Made by a program: the position numbers and the translations under genes. 64,000 nucleotides of DNA, from contig JBDHEI010000007.1 of assembly GCA_039591075.1 (NCBI GenBank), positions 1-64,000 on the forward strand, given 5' to 3'. The stretch is from JAOTVV01 sp039591075 (lineage in GTDB: Bacteria > Gemmatimonadota > Gemmatimonadetes > Gemmatimonadales > GWC2-71-9). The notes under the pieces were generated by a model. That model saw only the letters and a program-made list of their open reading frames with translations, did not search any database and had not been told where the DNA came from. Of the stretch, positions 43,989 to 52,085 are shown piece after piece. Numbering within the stretch: position 1 is the stretch's first letter; the number at the start of each line of letters is the position of its first letter.

Positions 43989-44348
43989 GTGGCTACACAC
44001 ACTTGGATTCAAAAGCTCACGGCGTCGATCGACGCAATGGATGCGGACACGTTCGTCTCGTTTCTCAGCGAGGACGCCCAGTTTCGGTACGGCAGCAACC
44101 CGCCGACCGTCGGCAAGGGGCCGATCCGTGACGGTGTTGCGATGTTCTTCACGCAGTTCAAGAAGCTCCAGCACCGGGTCCTCGGGACGTGGACCCATTC
44201 CGACGCCGTGTTCGTCCAAGGCGAAGTGACCTACACCAGACACGACGGATCGCAAATCACCATTCCGTTCCTGAACTGCCTGAAGATGCGTAATGACAAG
44301 GTTCACGAGTACCTGATCTACATCGACCCGAGCCCGATGGCGGCCTAG
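43989..44348 (+). CDS. SnoaL-like/NTF2-fold small protein
   Basis: A 119-residue protein with the SnoaL (NTF2-like) plan: an N-terminal helix (WIQKLTASIDAMDADTF), FLSEDAQFRYGSNPP, and a curved beta sheet ending LKMRNDKVHEYLIYIDPSP. This fold is found in ketosteroid-isomerase-like enzymes and small ligand-binding domains; no function can be assigned. The start is the GTG at 43989, 8 nt after GGAGGAGGA. It precedes the permease gene by 16 bp on the same strand. Confidence 0.8.
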   Translation: MATHTWIQKLTASIDAMDADTFVSFLSEDAQFRYGSNPPTVGKGPIRDGVAMFFTQFKKLQHRVLGTWTHSDAVFVQGEVTYTRHDGSQITIPFLNCLKMRNDKVHEYLIYIDPSPMAA

Positions 44349-44364
44349 CCCGTCGGGGCGCCAG

Positions 44365-45468
44365 ATGATGACCGCATCGACTCCAGAATACGGCAGGTTC
44401 CGGCGCGGGTTCCTCCTCGCGCTGGCGCTCGGCATCACCTTGCTGTTCTTCGCCATGATCCGGCCGTTCCTCATCGCGATCGTGATGGCAGGGATCCTGG
44501 CGGGGCTTACCTACCCGCTGTACGAGCGGCTTCGCGACGGCCGATGGCTGCGCCGCCGGACCAGGCGATCGATGATCGCGGCGCTCGCCACCCTGACCCT
44601 CGTGCTCGTCCTGGTGCTCGTGCCGACCCTGGTGTTGGCCGGCATCGTGGTCGACCAGGCGATCAACGTGAGTCAGGATGTCAAGCCGTGGGTGCAGCAA
44701 CAGATTGCAGAACCGGCCCGGCTGGAGCGATTCATCGAGCGCTTTCCGTTCCTCGAACGGGTGAATGCCTACCGTGAGCCCATCGTTCAGAAGCTGGGTG
44801 AAGTCACGGCGCAGCTGGGCCAGTTCCTCGTTCGTTCGCTCGCGTCGGCGACGCGCGGGGCCGTGGCGTTCTTCTTTCAGCTCTTCATCATGCTGTACGC
44901 GATGTTCTTCTTTCTGGTGGACGGTCGCGCGATCAAGGACCGACTCCTGCACTTCATCCCGCTTCCGCAGGCTGACAAGGACCGCATGGCCGGCAAGTTC
45001 CTGTCGGTGGCGCGCGCCACGCTCAAGGGCACGCTGGTCATCGGGATCGTCCAGGGCGTCCTGGCGGGAACGGCGTTCGCCGTGGTCGGCATCAACGCAG
45101 CGGTGTTCTGGGGGGCCGTGATGGCTGTGCTCTCGATCATCCCGGGCGTCGGCACGGCCCTGGTGTGGGTACCGGCGGCCATCTACCTGTTCGCGTCGGG
45201 GCAGCTCGTCGCGGGGATCGGTCTCACGGTGTGGTGTGCCGCGATCGTGGGGACAGCTGACAACTTCCTCCGTCCGTGGCTGGTGGGTAAGGACACCCAG
45301 ATGCCCGACTTGTTGATCCTCCTCGCAACGCTCGGTGGACTACTCCTGTTCGGCGCGGTCGGCATCGTGATCGGCCCGATCGTGGCCGCGCTGTTCCTCA
45401 CCGTATGGGACATCGTTGGCGCCGCATTCCGGACCGAGCTGCAGTCGTCCCCGACCGCGGGGCGGTGA
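44365..45468 (+). CDS. AI-2E family transporter (UPF0118/PerM-like permease)
   Basis: A 367-residue membrane protein with about eight helices. Landmarks are RPFLIAIVMAGILAGLTYPL at the N-terminus, the soluble region near 95-145, AFFFQLFIMLYAMFFFLVDG, VVGINAAVFWGAVMAVLSII with PGVGTALVW, and a C-terminal DNFLRPWLVG and LGGLLLFGAVGIVIGPIVAA. The AI-2E family includes quorum-signal exporters and Na+/H+ antiporters; its substrate here is unknown. It lies 16 bp after the SnoaL-like gene. Confidence 0.9.
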   Translation: MMTASTPEYGRFRRGFLLALALGITLLFFAMIRPFLIAIVMAGILAGLTYPLYERLRDGRWLRRRTRRSMIAALATLTLVLVLVLVPTLVLAGIVVDQAINVSQDVKPWVQQQIAEPARLERFIERFPFLERVNAYREPIVQKLGEVTAQLGQFLVRSLASATRGAVAFFFQLFIMLYAMFFFLVDGRAIKDRLLHFIPLPQADKDRMAGKFLSVARATLKGTLVIGIVQGVLAGTAFAVVGINAAVFWGAVMAVLSIIPGVGTALVWVPAAIYLFASGQLVAGIGLTVWCAAIVGTADNFLRPWLVGKDTQMPDLLILLATLGGLLLFGAVGIVIGPIVAALFLTVWDIVGAAFRTELQSSPTAGR

Positions 45469-45571
45469 CGGAGCTCGGGAGTTTGACGACCCGGGTGGCC
45501 AGAACGAGCGTTGCAGTAGATAGTCGTGGCGTCTACAGGAACAGACCGCCCACCTCCCGGAGCCGACCGCC

Positions 45572-48472
45572 ATGTCCGACGTAGCCAGTCGTCTCGCCAC
45601 CGCCCTGTCAGGCCGCTACGTCGTGGAGCGCGAGCTCGGCGCCGGCGGGATGGCCACGGTCCTTCTCGCTCGCGATCTGAAGCACGATCGCCAGGTGGCG
45701 ATCAAGGTGCTCAGGCCTGAGCTGGCGTCCGCCCTCGGTCCAGATCGGTTTCTCCGAGAGATCCAGGTCGTCGCGCAGTTTCAGCACCCGCACATCCTGC
45801 CGCTCCACGATTCCGGCGAAGCCGACGGGTTTCTCTATTACGTGATGCCCTACGTGGAGGGGGAGTCCCTCCGCGACCGCGTCGCGCGGGAAGGAGCCCT
45901 CCCAGTCGACGAAGCCGTCCGCTTCCTCCGGGACGTCGTGGATGCGCTCGCCTACGCACACCGGCACGGGTTGGTGCACCGTGACGTAAAGCCCGAGAAC
46001 GTGCTGCTCTCGGATCGCCACGCCCTGGTCGCCGACTTCGGGATTGCGAAAGCCCTGAGCGATGCCGGGGCCGAGCAGCAGCTCACGACGGCGGGGATGT
46101 CCGTCGGGACACCGACCTACATGGCTCCCGAGCAGGCTGCGGGCGACCCCTCGGTGGACTATCGGGCCGACATCTACTCCTTCGGAGTGCTCGCCTACGA
46201 GGTGCTGACAGGGAGACCGCCCTTCACCGGAGACACCGCGCAAGCGATCATGGCGGCGCACATCACTCGAGAGCCCGCTCCCATCGGCCGCATGCGTGAC
46301 GGTCTACCCGGCCCGCTGGCGGCGGCGGTCATGCGCTGCTTGGCCAAGCAGCCGGACCAGAGATGGCAGAGTGCCGACGAGCTGCTGGCCGAGCTCGAGG
46401 CGCTGGCGACGCCGGGAGGCGGGCTCCCCTCCGTCGGGCGGGGGCTTATCCGGTCATCCCGAGCGGTGGCGGTCGGTGCCGCGGCCACGGTCGTTGTTCT
46501 CCTCTTGGCGGCGTGGGGCTGGCGCACCGCCCGGCAGGCTGCCGACCTCCGATGGACCCGCGAGGAGGCGGTGCCGGAAATCCAGCGCCTGATCGAACGC
46601 GACGAGATCTTCTCAGCCTGGCAGCTCGCGCGGCAGGTGGAGGAGAGGGTCCCCGGTGATCCCGCCATGCAGGATCTGTGGCCACGGGTGGCTTGGCGGC
46701 CGACCATCCGATCGGAGCCGGCCGGGGCCACGGTGCGGATCAGAGACTACGGGTCGGAAGGGGACTGGCTGTCGCTCGGCGTCACCCCCTTGGAGAGCGT
46801 GCCGGTTCCGCGTGGGTATTTCGGCCTTCGAATCGAGAAACAGGGATACCGATCCTTCGATGGGGCCTCGCTGTTCTGGCGGATAGCAGATGTCTATGCC
46901 TTGGACCCGGTGGGAGCGGTCCCCGACGAGATGGTGCGCGTCCCCGGAGGCGAAGCCGAGCTGCAGCTGCCCGGCCTCGACCACCTGGAGCCGATCGCGC
47001 TCGGCAGCTACTTGATCAGTCGGCACGAGGTGACCAATCGCGAGTTCAAGGTCTTTGTCGACAGCGGCGGATACGCGCGCCGCGATCTGTGGGAGCATCC
47101 GTTTGAGCTGAACGGCCGACGCCTGTCCTGGAGTGAGGCCATGGCCCGGTTTGTCGACCGGACGGGGCGGCCGGGTCCGGCGACCTGGGAGGCGGGCGAT
47201 TACCCGGAAGGGCAGGACGGCCACCCGGTGGCCGGGGTGAGTTGGTACGAGGCGGCAGCCTATGCCAAGCTCGCCGGCAAGCAGCTTCCCACGATCTACC
47301 ATTGGGGGCGGGCGGCCGAAACGGTGGCCAGCTCGTCCATCGTGCCGCGAAGCAACTTCGGTGGGGTAGGTGCAGCGGCGGTAGGCACTACCACGGGAAT
47401 GGGTCCGTATGGGACGCTGGACATGGCGGGCAACGTCCGCGAGTGGTGTGCAAACCGGACCGGAACGGAGCGCTACATCCTGGGCGGTGGGTGGAACGAT
47501 CCGGCGTATGCGTTCAACGATGCCTATGCCCAGTCGCCGATGGATCGGTCCGCCACGAACGGGTTCCGACTCGTGCGATATGAGGAGGATTCGAATCTCG
47601 AAATGGCCGCGCGGCCCATCGAGCGCCTGGTCAGAGATTTCAGCAAGGAGCGGCCCGTCTCCGACCAGGTCTTCGCGATCTATCGCCGGCTGTACGACTA
47701 CGACCGCACACCGCTAAACGCGGTGGTCGAGGAGGTGGACAGCACCGCGGCGGACTGGATTCGCGAACGGGTCGCGTTCGACGCGGCGTACGGCGAGCGG
47801 ATGTTCGCCTACCTGTTCACGCCCAAGCGAGGGACGCCGCCCTTCCAGACCGTCGTCTACTTCCCGGGCTCGAACGCCATCCACACGCGCTCCTCGGCCA
47901 ACCTGAGCGGAGTACGGGTGTTCGATTTCATCCTGAAGAGCGGCCGGGCGATGATGCACCCCATCTACAAGAGCACGTACGAACGTGGGGACAGCCTTCG
48001 CAGTGACTACGCGGATTCCAGCAACTTCTACAAGGAGCATGTCATCGCGTGGGTCAAGGACTTCCGGCGCTCGATCGACTACCTGGAGACCCGTGCGGAC
48101 GTCGACACGGCGGCATTTGCGTACTACGGTGTGAGTTGGGGGGGATACTTGGGCGGGCTGATCCCGGCGCTCGAGCCGAGGCTCAAGGCGAGCGTGTTGT
48201 ACGTGGCCGGCCTCGAGAACCAGCAGGGCCAGCCGGAGGTGGAGCCGATCAACTACCTGCCGCGTATCACGATCCCCGTCCTGATGCTCAACGGGAAGTA
48301 TGACCACTACTTCCCCGAGGAGACGTCGCAGCGTCCGTTCTTCGGGCTACTTGGAACTCCGGCCGACCGCAAGCGATGGGTGGTGTACGAGGGTGGGCAC
48401 TTCGTGCCGCGCACCCAACTCATCACCGAGACGCTGGACTGGCTGGACAAGTACCTCGGTCCCGTGCGCTAG
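45572..48472 (+). CDS. Ser/Thr kinase fused to FGE-sulfatase (SUMF1) and alpha/beta hydrolase domains
   Basis: A 966-residue triple-domain protein. Kinase (about 14-275): glycine loop GAGGMATVLLA, VAIKVLRPE, VHRDVKPEN and VADFGIAKA, all catalytic residues present. A membrane helix follows (VAVGAAATVVVLLLAAWGW, about 295-315), then a PEGA-like beta region (RSEPAGATVRIRD). The formylglycine-generating-enzyme-like domain is at about 449-670: ISRHEVTNREFKVF, HPVAGVSWYEAAAYAK, DMAGNVREWC, ATNGFRLVR. An alpha/beta hydrolase fills 690-966 with GVSWGGYLGG (Ser near 853), GKYDHYFP (Asp near 910) and GGHFVPR (His near 943), a complete triad. The kinase is cytoplasmic and the other two domains periplasmic. 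The start has no strong Shine-Dalgarno but MSDVASRLATALSGRY is typical of these kinases. Confidence 0.92.
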   Translation: MSDVASRLATALSGRYVVERELGAGGMATVLLARDLKHDRQVAIKVLRPELASALGPDRFLREIQVVAQFQHPHILPLHDSGEADGFLYYVMPYVEGESLRDRVAREGALPVDEAVRFLRDVVDALAYAHRHGLVHRDVKPENVLLSDRHALVADFGIAKALSDAGAEQQLTTAGMSVGTPTYMAPEQAAGDPSVDYRADIYSFGVLAYEVLTGRPPFTGDTAQAIMAAHITREPAPIGRMRDGLPGPLAAAVMRCLAKQPDQRWQSADELLAELEALATPGGGLPSVGRGLIRSSRAVAVGAAATVVVLLLAAWGWRTARQAADLRWTREEAVPEIQRLIERDEIFSAWQLARQVEERVPGDPAMQDLWPRVAWRPTIRSEPAGATVRIRDYGSEGDWLSLGVTPLESVPVPRGYFGLRIEKQGYRSFDGASLFWRIADVYALDPVGAVPDEMVRVPGGEAELQLPGLDHLEPIALGSYLISRHEVTNREFKVFVDSGGYARRDLWEHPFELNGRRLSWSEAMARFVDRTGRPGPATWEAGDYPEGQDGHPVAGVSWYEAAAYAKLAGKQLPTIYHWGRAAETVASSSIVPRSNFGGVGAAAVGTTTGMGPYGTLDMAGNVREWCANRTGTERYILGGGWNDPAYAFNDAYAQSPMDRSATNGFRLVRYEEDSNLEMAARPIERLVRDFSKERPVSDQVFAIYRRLYDYDRTPLNAVVEEVDSTAADWIRERVAFDAAYGERMFAYLFTPKRGTPPFQTVVYFPGSNAIHTRSSANLSGVRVFDFILKSGRAMMHPIYKSTYERGDSLRSDYADSSNFYKEHVIAWVKDFRRSIDYLETRADVDTAAFAYYGVSWGGYLGGLIPALEPRLKASVLYVAGLENQQGQPEVEPINYLPRITIPVLMLNGKYDHYFPEETSQRPFFGLLGTPADRKRWVVYEGGHFVPRTQLITETLDWLDKYLGPVR

Positions 48473-48554
48473 GGCGGTGGCGGCCTTGGTGTGGGGCGTG
48501 CATGTTGTCCGGATGTAGAACGACGCCGCCACACTTCTAACCAGGGGGTGAACG

Positions 48555-48971
48555 ATGGCGGATCGCGTGAAGAAGGTGAGCTACTGCTACGTGAGGGTCC
48601 CCAATCGGGCCGGCCAGGGTCAGAAGGTGCTGGGCAAGCTCCGCGAGGAAGGCGTCAATCTCCTCGCCTATTCGGGGTTCCCGACGAAGGGCGGTAAGGC
48701 ACAACTCGACTTCATTCCCGAAGACGTGGTTGCCCTTCGCCGCGTGGCGCGAAAGAACGGCTGGCGGTTGAGCAAGGCCAAGAAGGGATTCCTCGTCACC
48801 GGTCAGGATCGGCTCGGGGCCGTGGATCGACACATCGGCAGGCTTGCCGACGCCAAGATCAGCGTGACGGCGGCCGACGCCGTGATGGCGGGCAAAGGAC
48901 GCTACGGCATGATTCTGTGGGTGAAGCCGAAGTACTACGCCCGCGCAGCGCGGGCGCTCGGCGCCAAGTAA
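48555..48971 (+). CDS. ACT-domain small protein
   Basis: A 138-residue protein with tandem ACT-like beta-alpha-beta folds (VSYCYVRVPNRAGQGQKVLG and RHIGRLADAKISVTAADAV). ACT domains bind amino acids or small metabolites for allosteric control, so it is probably a stand-alone regulatory subunit or sensor; partner and ligand are unknown. Lys- and Arg-rich stretches are present. GGGGG precedes the ATG by 5-7 nt. A perfect-looking hairpin follows the stop. Confidence 0.78.
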   Translation: MADRVKKVSYCYVRVPNRAGQGQKVLGKLREEGVNLLAYSGFPTKGGKAQLDFIPEDVVALRRVARKNGWRLSKAKKGFLVTGQDRLGAVDRHIGRLADAKISVTAADAVMAGKGRYGMILWVKPKYYARAARALGAK

Positions 48972-48997
48972 CACCCGGAAGGTCGGCACCATCCTCG

Positions 48998-49025
48998 GTG
49001 GACCGTCCGGCCACGGATGGTCCAC
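48998..49025. terminator. 12-bp hairpin between convergent genes
   Basis: GTGGACCGTCCG pairs with CGGATGGTCCAC (one G-U wobble) around the 4-nt loop GCCA. It lies between the convergent ACT-domain and hemolysin-III genes; no T-tract is obvious. Confidence 0.55.
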
Positions 49026-49052
49026 TGGGGACGGCGCCGGGGACGCGCGCTA

Positions 49053-49715
49053 CTACCCGCCTTTGGGCGGGATGACGAAGAACAGCACGGCGAAGAAGTG
49101 CGCCGCGCTTCCCAACATGACGAATACGTGCCAGATGGCGTGGTGGTACGGTAGGCGACGCCAGCCGTAGAAGACCACCCCGCCGCTATAGGCCAGTCCG
49201 CCTACCAGCAGGAGCACGAGACCGCCGGTTTCCACGGCCTCGAGTAAGGGTTTCACTGCGATTGCCACCAGCCATCCGAGGCCCAGGTACAGCACGACCG
49301 ACAGGTACCGGATACGCTGTCTCGCGACGGCCTCTAACACGATCCCGAGGATAGCCAACCCCCACACCAGGCCGAACAACGTCCAGCCCCACCCGCCACG
49401 CAGGTTGACCAGCGTGAACGGGGTGTACGTTCCGGCAATCAGCAGGTAGATGGCCGAGTGGTCGAGGATGCGGAACACGTCCTTGGCGCGTGGCGAGGGA
49501 ATGGCGTGGTAGAGCGTGGACGCAGCGTACAGGAGGACCAGCGTTGCGCCGTAGATGCTGCACGATACGACGTGCCAGGCATTTCCCCTGAGACTGGCAA
49601 AGGCCACGAGCACCGTGAGGGCCGCGACGCTCAGTGCGAGGCCCACCCCGTGCGTAATGGCGTGGGCGATCTCCTCCGCTACCGAATACCGTGGGCTGGC
49701 TGGCTGGGGATCCAT
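49053..49715 (-). CDS. Hemolysin III (HlyIII/YqfA, PAQR-like) membrane protein
   Basis: A 220-residue membrane protein with about seven helices. The signature residues are EEIAHAITHGVG at the N-terminus, STLYHAIP, LDHSAIYLLIAGTYTPF, and the C-terminal YHHAIWHVFVMLGSAAHF, the His cluster that binds metal in the PAQR/HlyIII family. Members affect membrane-lipid homeostasis, and are not proven hemolysins in most bacteria. AAAGGA lies 5 nt before the ATG at 49715; an upstream TTG is rejected for that reason. Confidence 0.88.
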   Translation of the reverse strand: MDPQPASPRYSVAEEIAHAITHGVGLALSVAALTVLVAFASLRGNAWHVVSCSIYGATLVLLYAASTLYHAIPSPRAKDVFRILDHSAIYLLIAGTYTPFTLVNLRGGWGWTLFGLVWGLAILGIVLEAVARQRIRYLSVVLYLGLGWLVAIAVKPLLEAVETGGLVLLLVGGLAYSGGVVFYGWRRLPYHHAIWHVFVMLGSAAHFFAVLFFVIPPKGG

Positions 49716-49892
49716 GCTTCCTTTCCGGCGCGCGCCCAAACATAGTACTCAGAAACGCCGGCATGGGGAGGTGGCCAGAGGGAGCTTCCGGGGTCGCCGG
49801 GTCGGCTCCCGAGCGGGGTGGCGGTTCGGTCCTAGCGCCCGGCTCGGATTGAACGCATCTTGGCTGGGACGATCCGGATCCGAGGCACCAGT

Positions 49893-50399
49893 ATGGCTCA
49901 GAAAGTCGTGGCCCACTTCATCGATCATCAGGTTGTGAAGGGTACGAGCGTCGACGTCGACGTAAGTCGTCCGATCTGTCACGTCAGGACCGACGAGGGC
50001 AGCGTGGTGGAGGTGGATCTGGCGCAGATCAAGGCGCTCTACTTCGTCAAGGACCTGGCGGGTGATTCCGCGTACGACGAGAACCACGTGCCGGAGAACG
50101 GCGACAACCGGCTGCGTGGCAGCACGTTGATCGACATCACGTTCATCGACGGCGAGAAGCTCGGCGCGCTCGCCAACCGCTATCCTCCTCGCGGCTCGCG
50201 GTTCTTCGTCGTCCCGATGGATGCCAAGAGCAACAACGTCCGTATCCTCGTGAACCGGGAGGCCGTGGCCACCATGCAGGCCCGCGCTGCGGAGCCCGCG
50301 CCGCCACGTCAGACCGGGGCCCCGCGTCCGTCCCGCCCAAAACGGACCACATGGGTGTTTGACGGCAAGGGGATCAAGGAGGTACCGATCGACCGGTAG
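49893..50399 (+). CDS. Small DUF6982-like protein of unknown function
   Basis: A 168-residue soluble protein resembling the DUF6982 pattern: KVVAHFIDHQVVKGTSVDVD near the N-terminus, then LAQIKALYFVKDLAGD and GSTLIDITFIDGEKLGALAN. The fold is a small beta barrel with PilZ-like feel; the Pro/Arg-rich C-terminus (EPAPPRQTGAPRPSRPKR) is disordered. The family name is from memory and unconfirmed. The ATG at 49893 has GAGG about 9 nt upstream. Confidence 0.65.
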   Translation: MAQKVVAHFIDHQVVKGTSVDVDVSRPICHVRTDEGSVVEVDLAQIKALYFVKDLAGDSAYDENHVPENGDNRLRGSTLIDITFIDGEKLGALANRYPPRGSRFFVVPMDAKSNNVRILVNREAVATMQARAAEPAPPRQTGAPRPSRPKRTTWVFDGKGIKEVPIDR

Positions 50400-50419
50400 G
50401 CGGCCAGTTCGGTCGGGCC

Positions 50420-51100
50420 ATGGTCGACGTAGTCCCTGGAATGAGTCCGTCCGCCGAGGTACGCATGTCCCCTAGCCGTCATCGACCGGGTGGCGCCTTT
50501 CCGCGCCCCCCAATCCCTCCCGATGAGCCCCAGCGCCTGGCGGCGCTCGAGCGCTATGACATCCTCGACACTCCGTCCGAGCCGGCGTTCGACGATCTGA
50601 CGCTGCTCGCGGCGCACATCTGTCAGACCCCCATCGCCCTCGTGAGCTTCGTCGATGCCGACCGCCAATGGTTCAAGTCTCGTGTGGGACTGAACGTGGC
50701 GCAGACGGAGCGGGACATGGCGTTCTGCGCGCATGCGATTGCCGGGCCCGGGATGCTGATCGTGCCGGACGCGCTCGAAGACGAGCGGTTTGCCAACAAC
50801 CCGCTCGTGGTGGATGATCCAAGGATTCGGTTCTATGCGGGCGCGCCCCTCAGGGTGGGTGGCGGCTCGGGTCTCGGCACGCTATGTGTCATCGATCGGG
50901 TACCACGCGAGTTCACGCCGGCCCAGCAAGAAGCCCTCGAAGCCCTGTCGCGCCAAGCGGTCGCCCAGCTCGAGCTGCGCCGACAGGTGGCCGAAGTGAA
51001 GCGACTCGCCGGGCTCCTGCCATACTGCTCGTCCTGTGGAATACTCCGCACCGATCTCGGCGATCGGTGTCCGGAGTGCATTCGAGAATCCGCTGGGTAG
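50420..51100 (+). CDS. GAF-domain protein with C-terminal zinc-ribbon-like motif
   Basis: A 226-residue protein. The GAF domain covers about 35-185 (ERYDILDTPSEPAFDDLTLL, IALVSFVDADRQWFKSRVGL, MAFCAHAI, VDDPRIRFYAGAPLRV, GTLCVIDRVPREF). The C-terminus carries two CxxC pairs: CSSC near residue 203 and CPEC near 220, a likely zinc ribbon. GAF proteins of this form (two-component sensors without kinase) bind small ligands or haem. No kinase, cyclase or helix-turn-helix domain is present, so the output is unclear. It lies 20 bp downstream of the DUF6982-like gene, probably in one operon. Confidence 0.82.
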   Translation: MVDVVPGMSPSAEVRMSPSRHRPGGAFPRPPIPPDEPQRLAALERYDILDTPSEPAFDDLTLLAAHICQTPIALVSFVDADRQWFKSRVGLNVAQTERDMAFCAHAIAGPGMLIVPDALEDERFANNPLVVDDPRIRFYAGAPLRVGGGSGLGTLCVIDRVPREFTPAQQEALEALSRQAVAQLELRRQVAEVKRLAGLLPYCSSCGILRTDLGDRCPECIRESAG

Positions 51101-51143
51101 CTCGTCGAGTTTCGCCTTGGTGGCGTCAGCGGGAGGATCCATC

Positions 51144-51974
51144 ATGCGGTCAGCGAGCCTGGCGCTGGTGAGCCTGGTGTTCGTGGTGTCCGGCTGTGGA
51201 CCTGCGCCGCCGGAGACATCCGATGCTCTGGCTGCTGTCTTCTCGGGAGAGGGGGCGGTGTGGGTCGATCTGAGCTACGCGTACGATGATCGCACCGTGT
51301 TCTGGCCCACGGCGAAGCCATTCGAGCTGGAGATGGTCGCGGCAGGAATGACGGAGGGCGGGTACTACTACGCGGCCAATGACTTCTCCATGGCCGAACA
51401 TGGCGGAACCCACCTCGACGCGCCGGTTCACTTTGCCGAGGGAAAGCACACGACCGACCAGATTCCGTTGGATCGGCTGGTCGGTGCCGCAGTTCTGTTG
51501 GACGTCAGCGAGGCAGCCGCCACGAATCCGGATTACCAGGTTCTGGTGAGTGACCTCGAGGCGTGGGAAGCCGAGTACGGTTCGATTCCTGACGGGGCGA
51601 TCCTCCTGTTGCGGACCGGATGGGGCGCGCGCTGGCCGGATCGAGAGCGCTATCTCGGCACGGCGGTGAGCGGGCCCGAGGCCGTGCCCCAGCTCCACTT
51701 CCCGGGACTCCATCCCGATGCGGCCCGCTGGCTGGTGGAGCACCGGCAGGTCGACGCGGTAGGGATCGACACGCCCAGCATCGACTTCGGGCAGTCCACC
51801 CTGTTCGAGAGCCATCGGATTCTCTTTGCAGACGACGTCCCGGCGTTCGAGAACGTGGCGGGTCTCCATAGGATGCCCGTTACTGGTGCCTACGTCATCG
51901 CGCTACCGATGAAGATCGCCGGCGGAAGCGGCGGCCCGCTGCGGATCGTCGGGCTCATACCGCACGAGCGCTGA
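51144..51974 (+). CDS. Cyclase-family (kynurenine formamidase-like) lipoprotein
   Basis: A 276-residue protein of the cyclase (PF04199) family. The metal-binding motif HGGTHLDAPVHF is near residue 94, matching the HxGTHxDxP signature of kynurenine formamidase-like hydrolases, with VGIDTPSIDFG and FESHRILF further on. The N-terminus is a lipoprotein signal (SLVFVVSGCGPAPPE), so the enzyme would act in the envelope. The ATG at 51144 has GGGAGG 8 nt upstream. The substrate is unknown. Confidence 0.85.
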   Translation: MRSASLALVSLVFVVSGCGPAPPETSDALAAVFSGEGAVWVDLSYAYDDRTVFWPTAKPFELEMVAAGMTEGGYYYAANDFSMAEHGGTHLDAPVHFAEGKHTTDQIPLDRLVGAAVLLDVSEAAATNPDYQVLVSDLEAWEAEYGSIPDGAILLLRTGWGARWPDRERYLGTAVSGPEAVPQLHFPGLHPDAARWLVEHRQVDAVGIDTPSIDFGQSTLFESHRILFADDVPAFENVAGLHRMPVTGAYVIALPMKIAGGSGGPLRIVGLIPHER

Positions 51975-52085
51975 CACAACTGAGCTAGGGTACAGGGCGT
52001 GAAGCCCGGGGAGTACACGGTGGAACCCAGCTAACACGGGAAATCTCACGGAATGGTCCGGAACTCACTCGAGGAGGTAGATCCA

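Noticed and set aside
48477..48532. GTGGCGGC/GCCGCCAC pairing after the kinase-FGE-hydrolase gene
   Set aside because: The loop would be 40 nt, and no T-tract follows, so it is not a convincing terminator.
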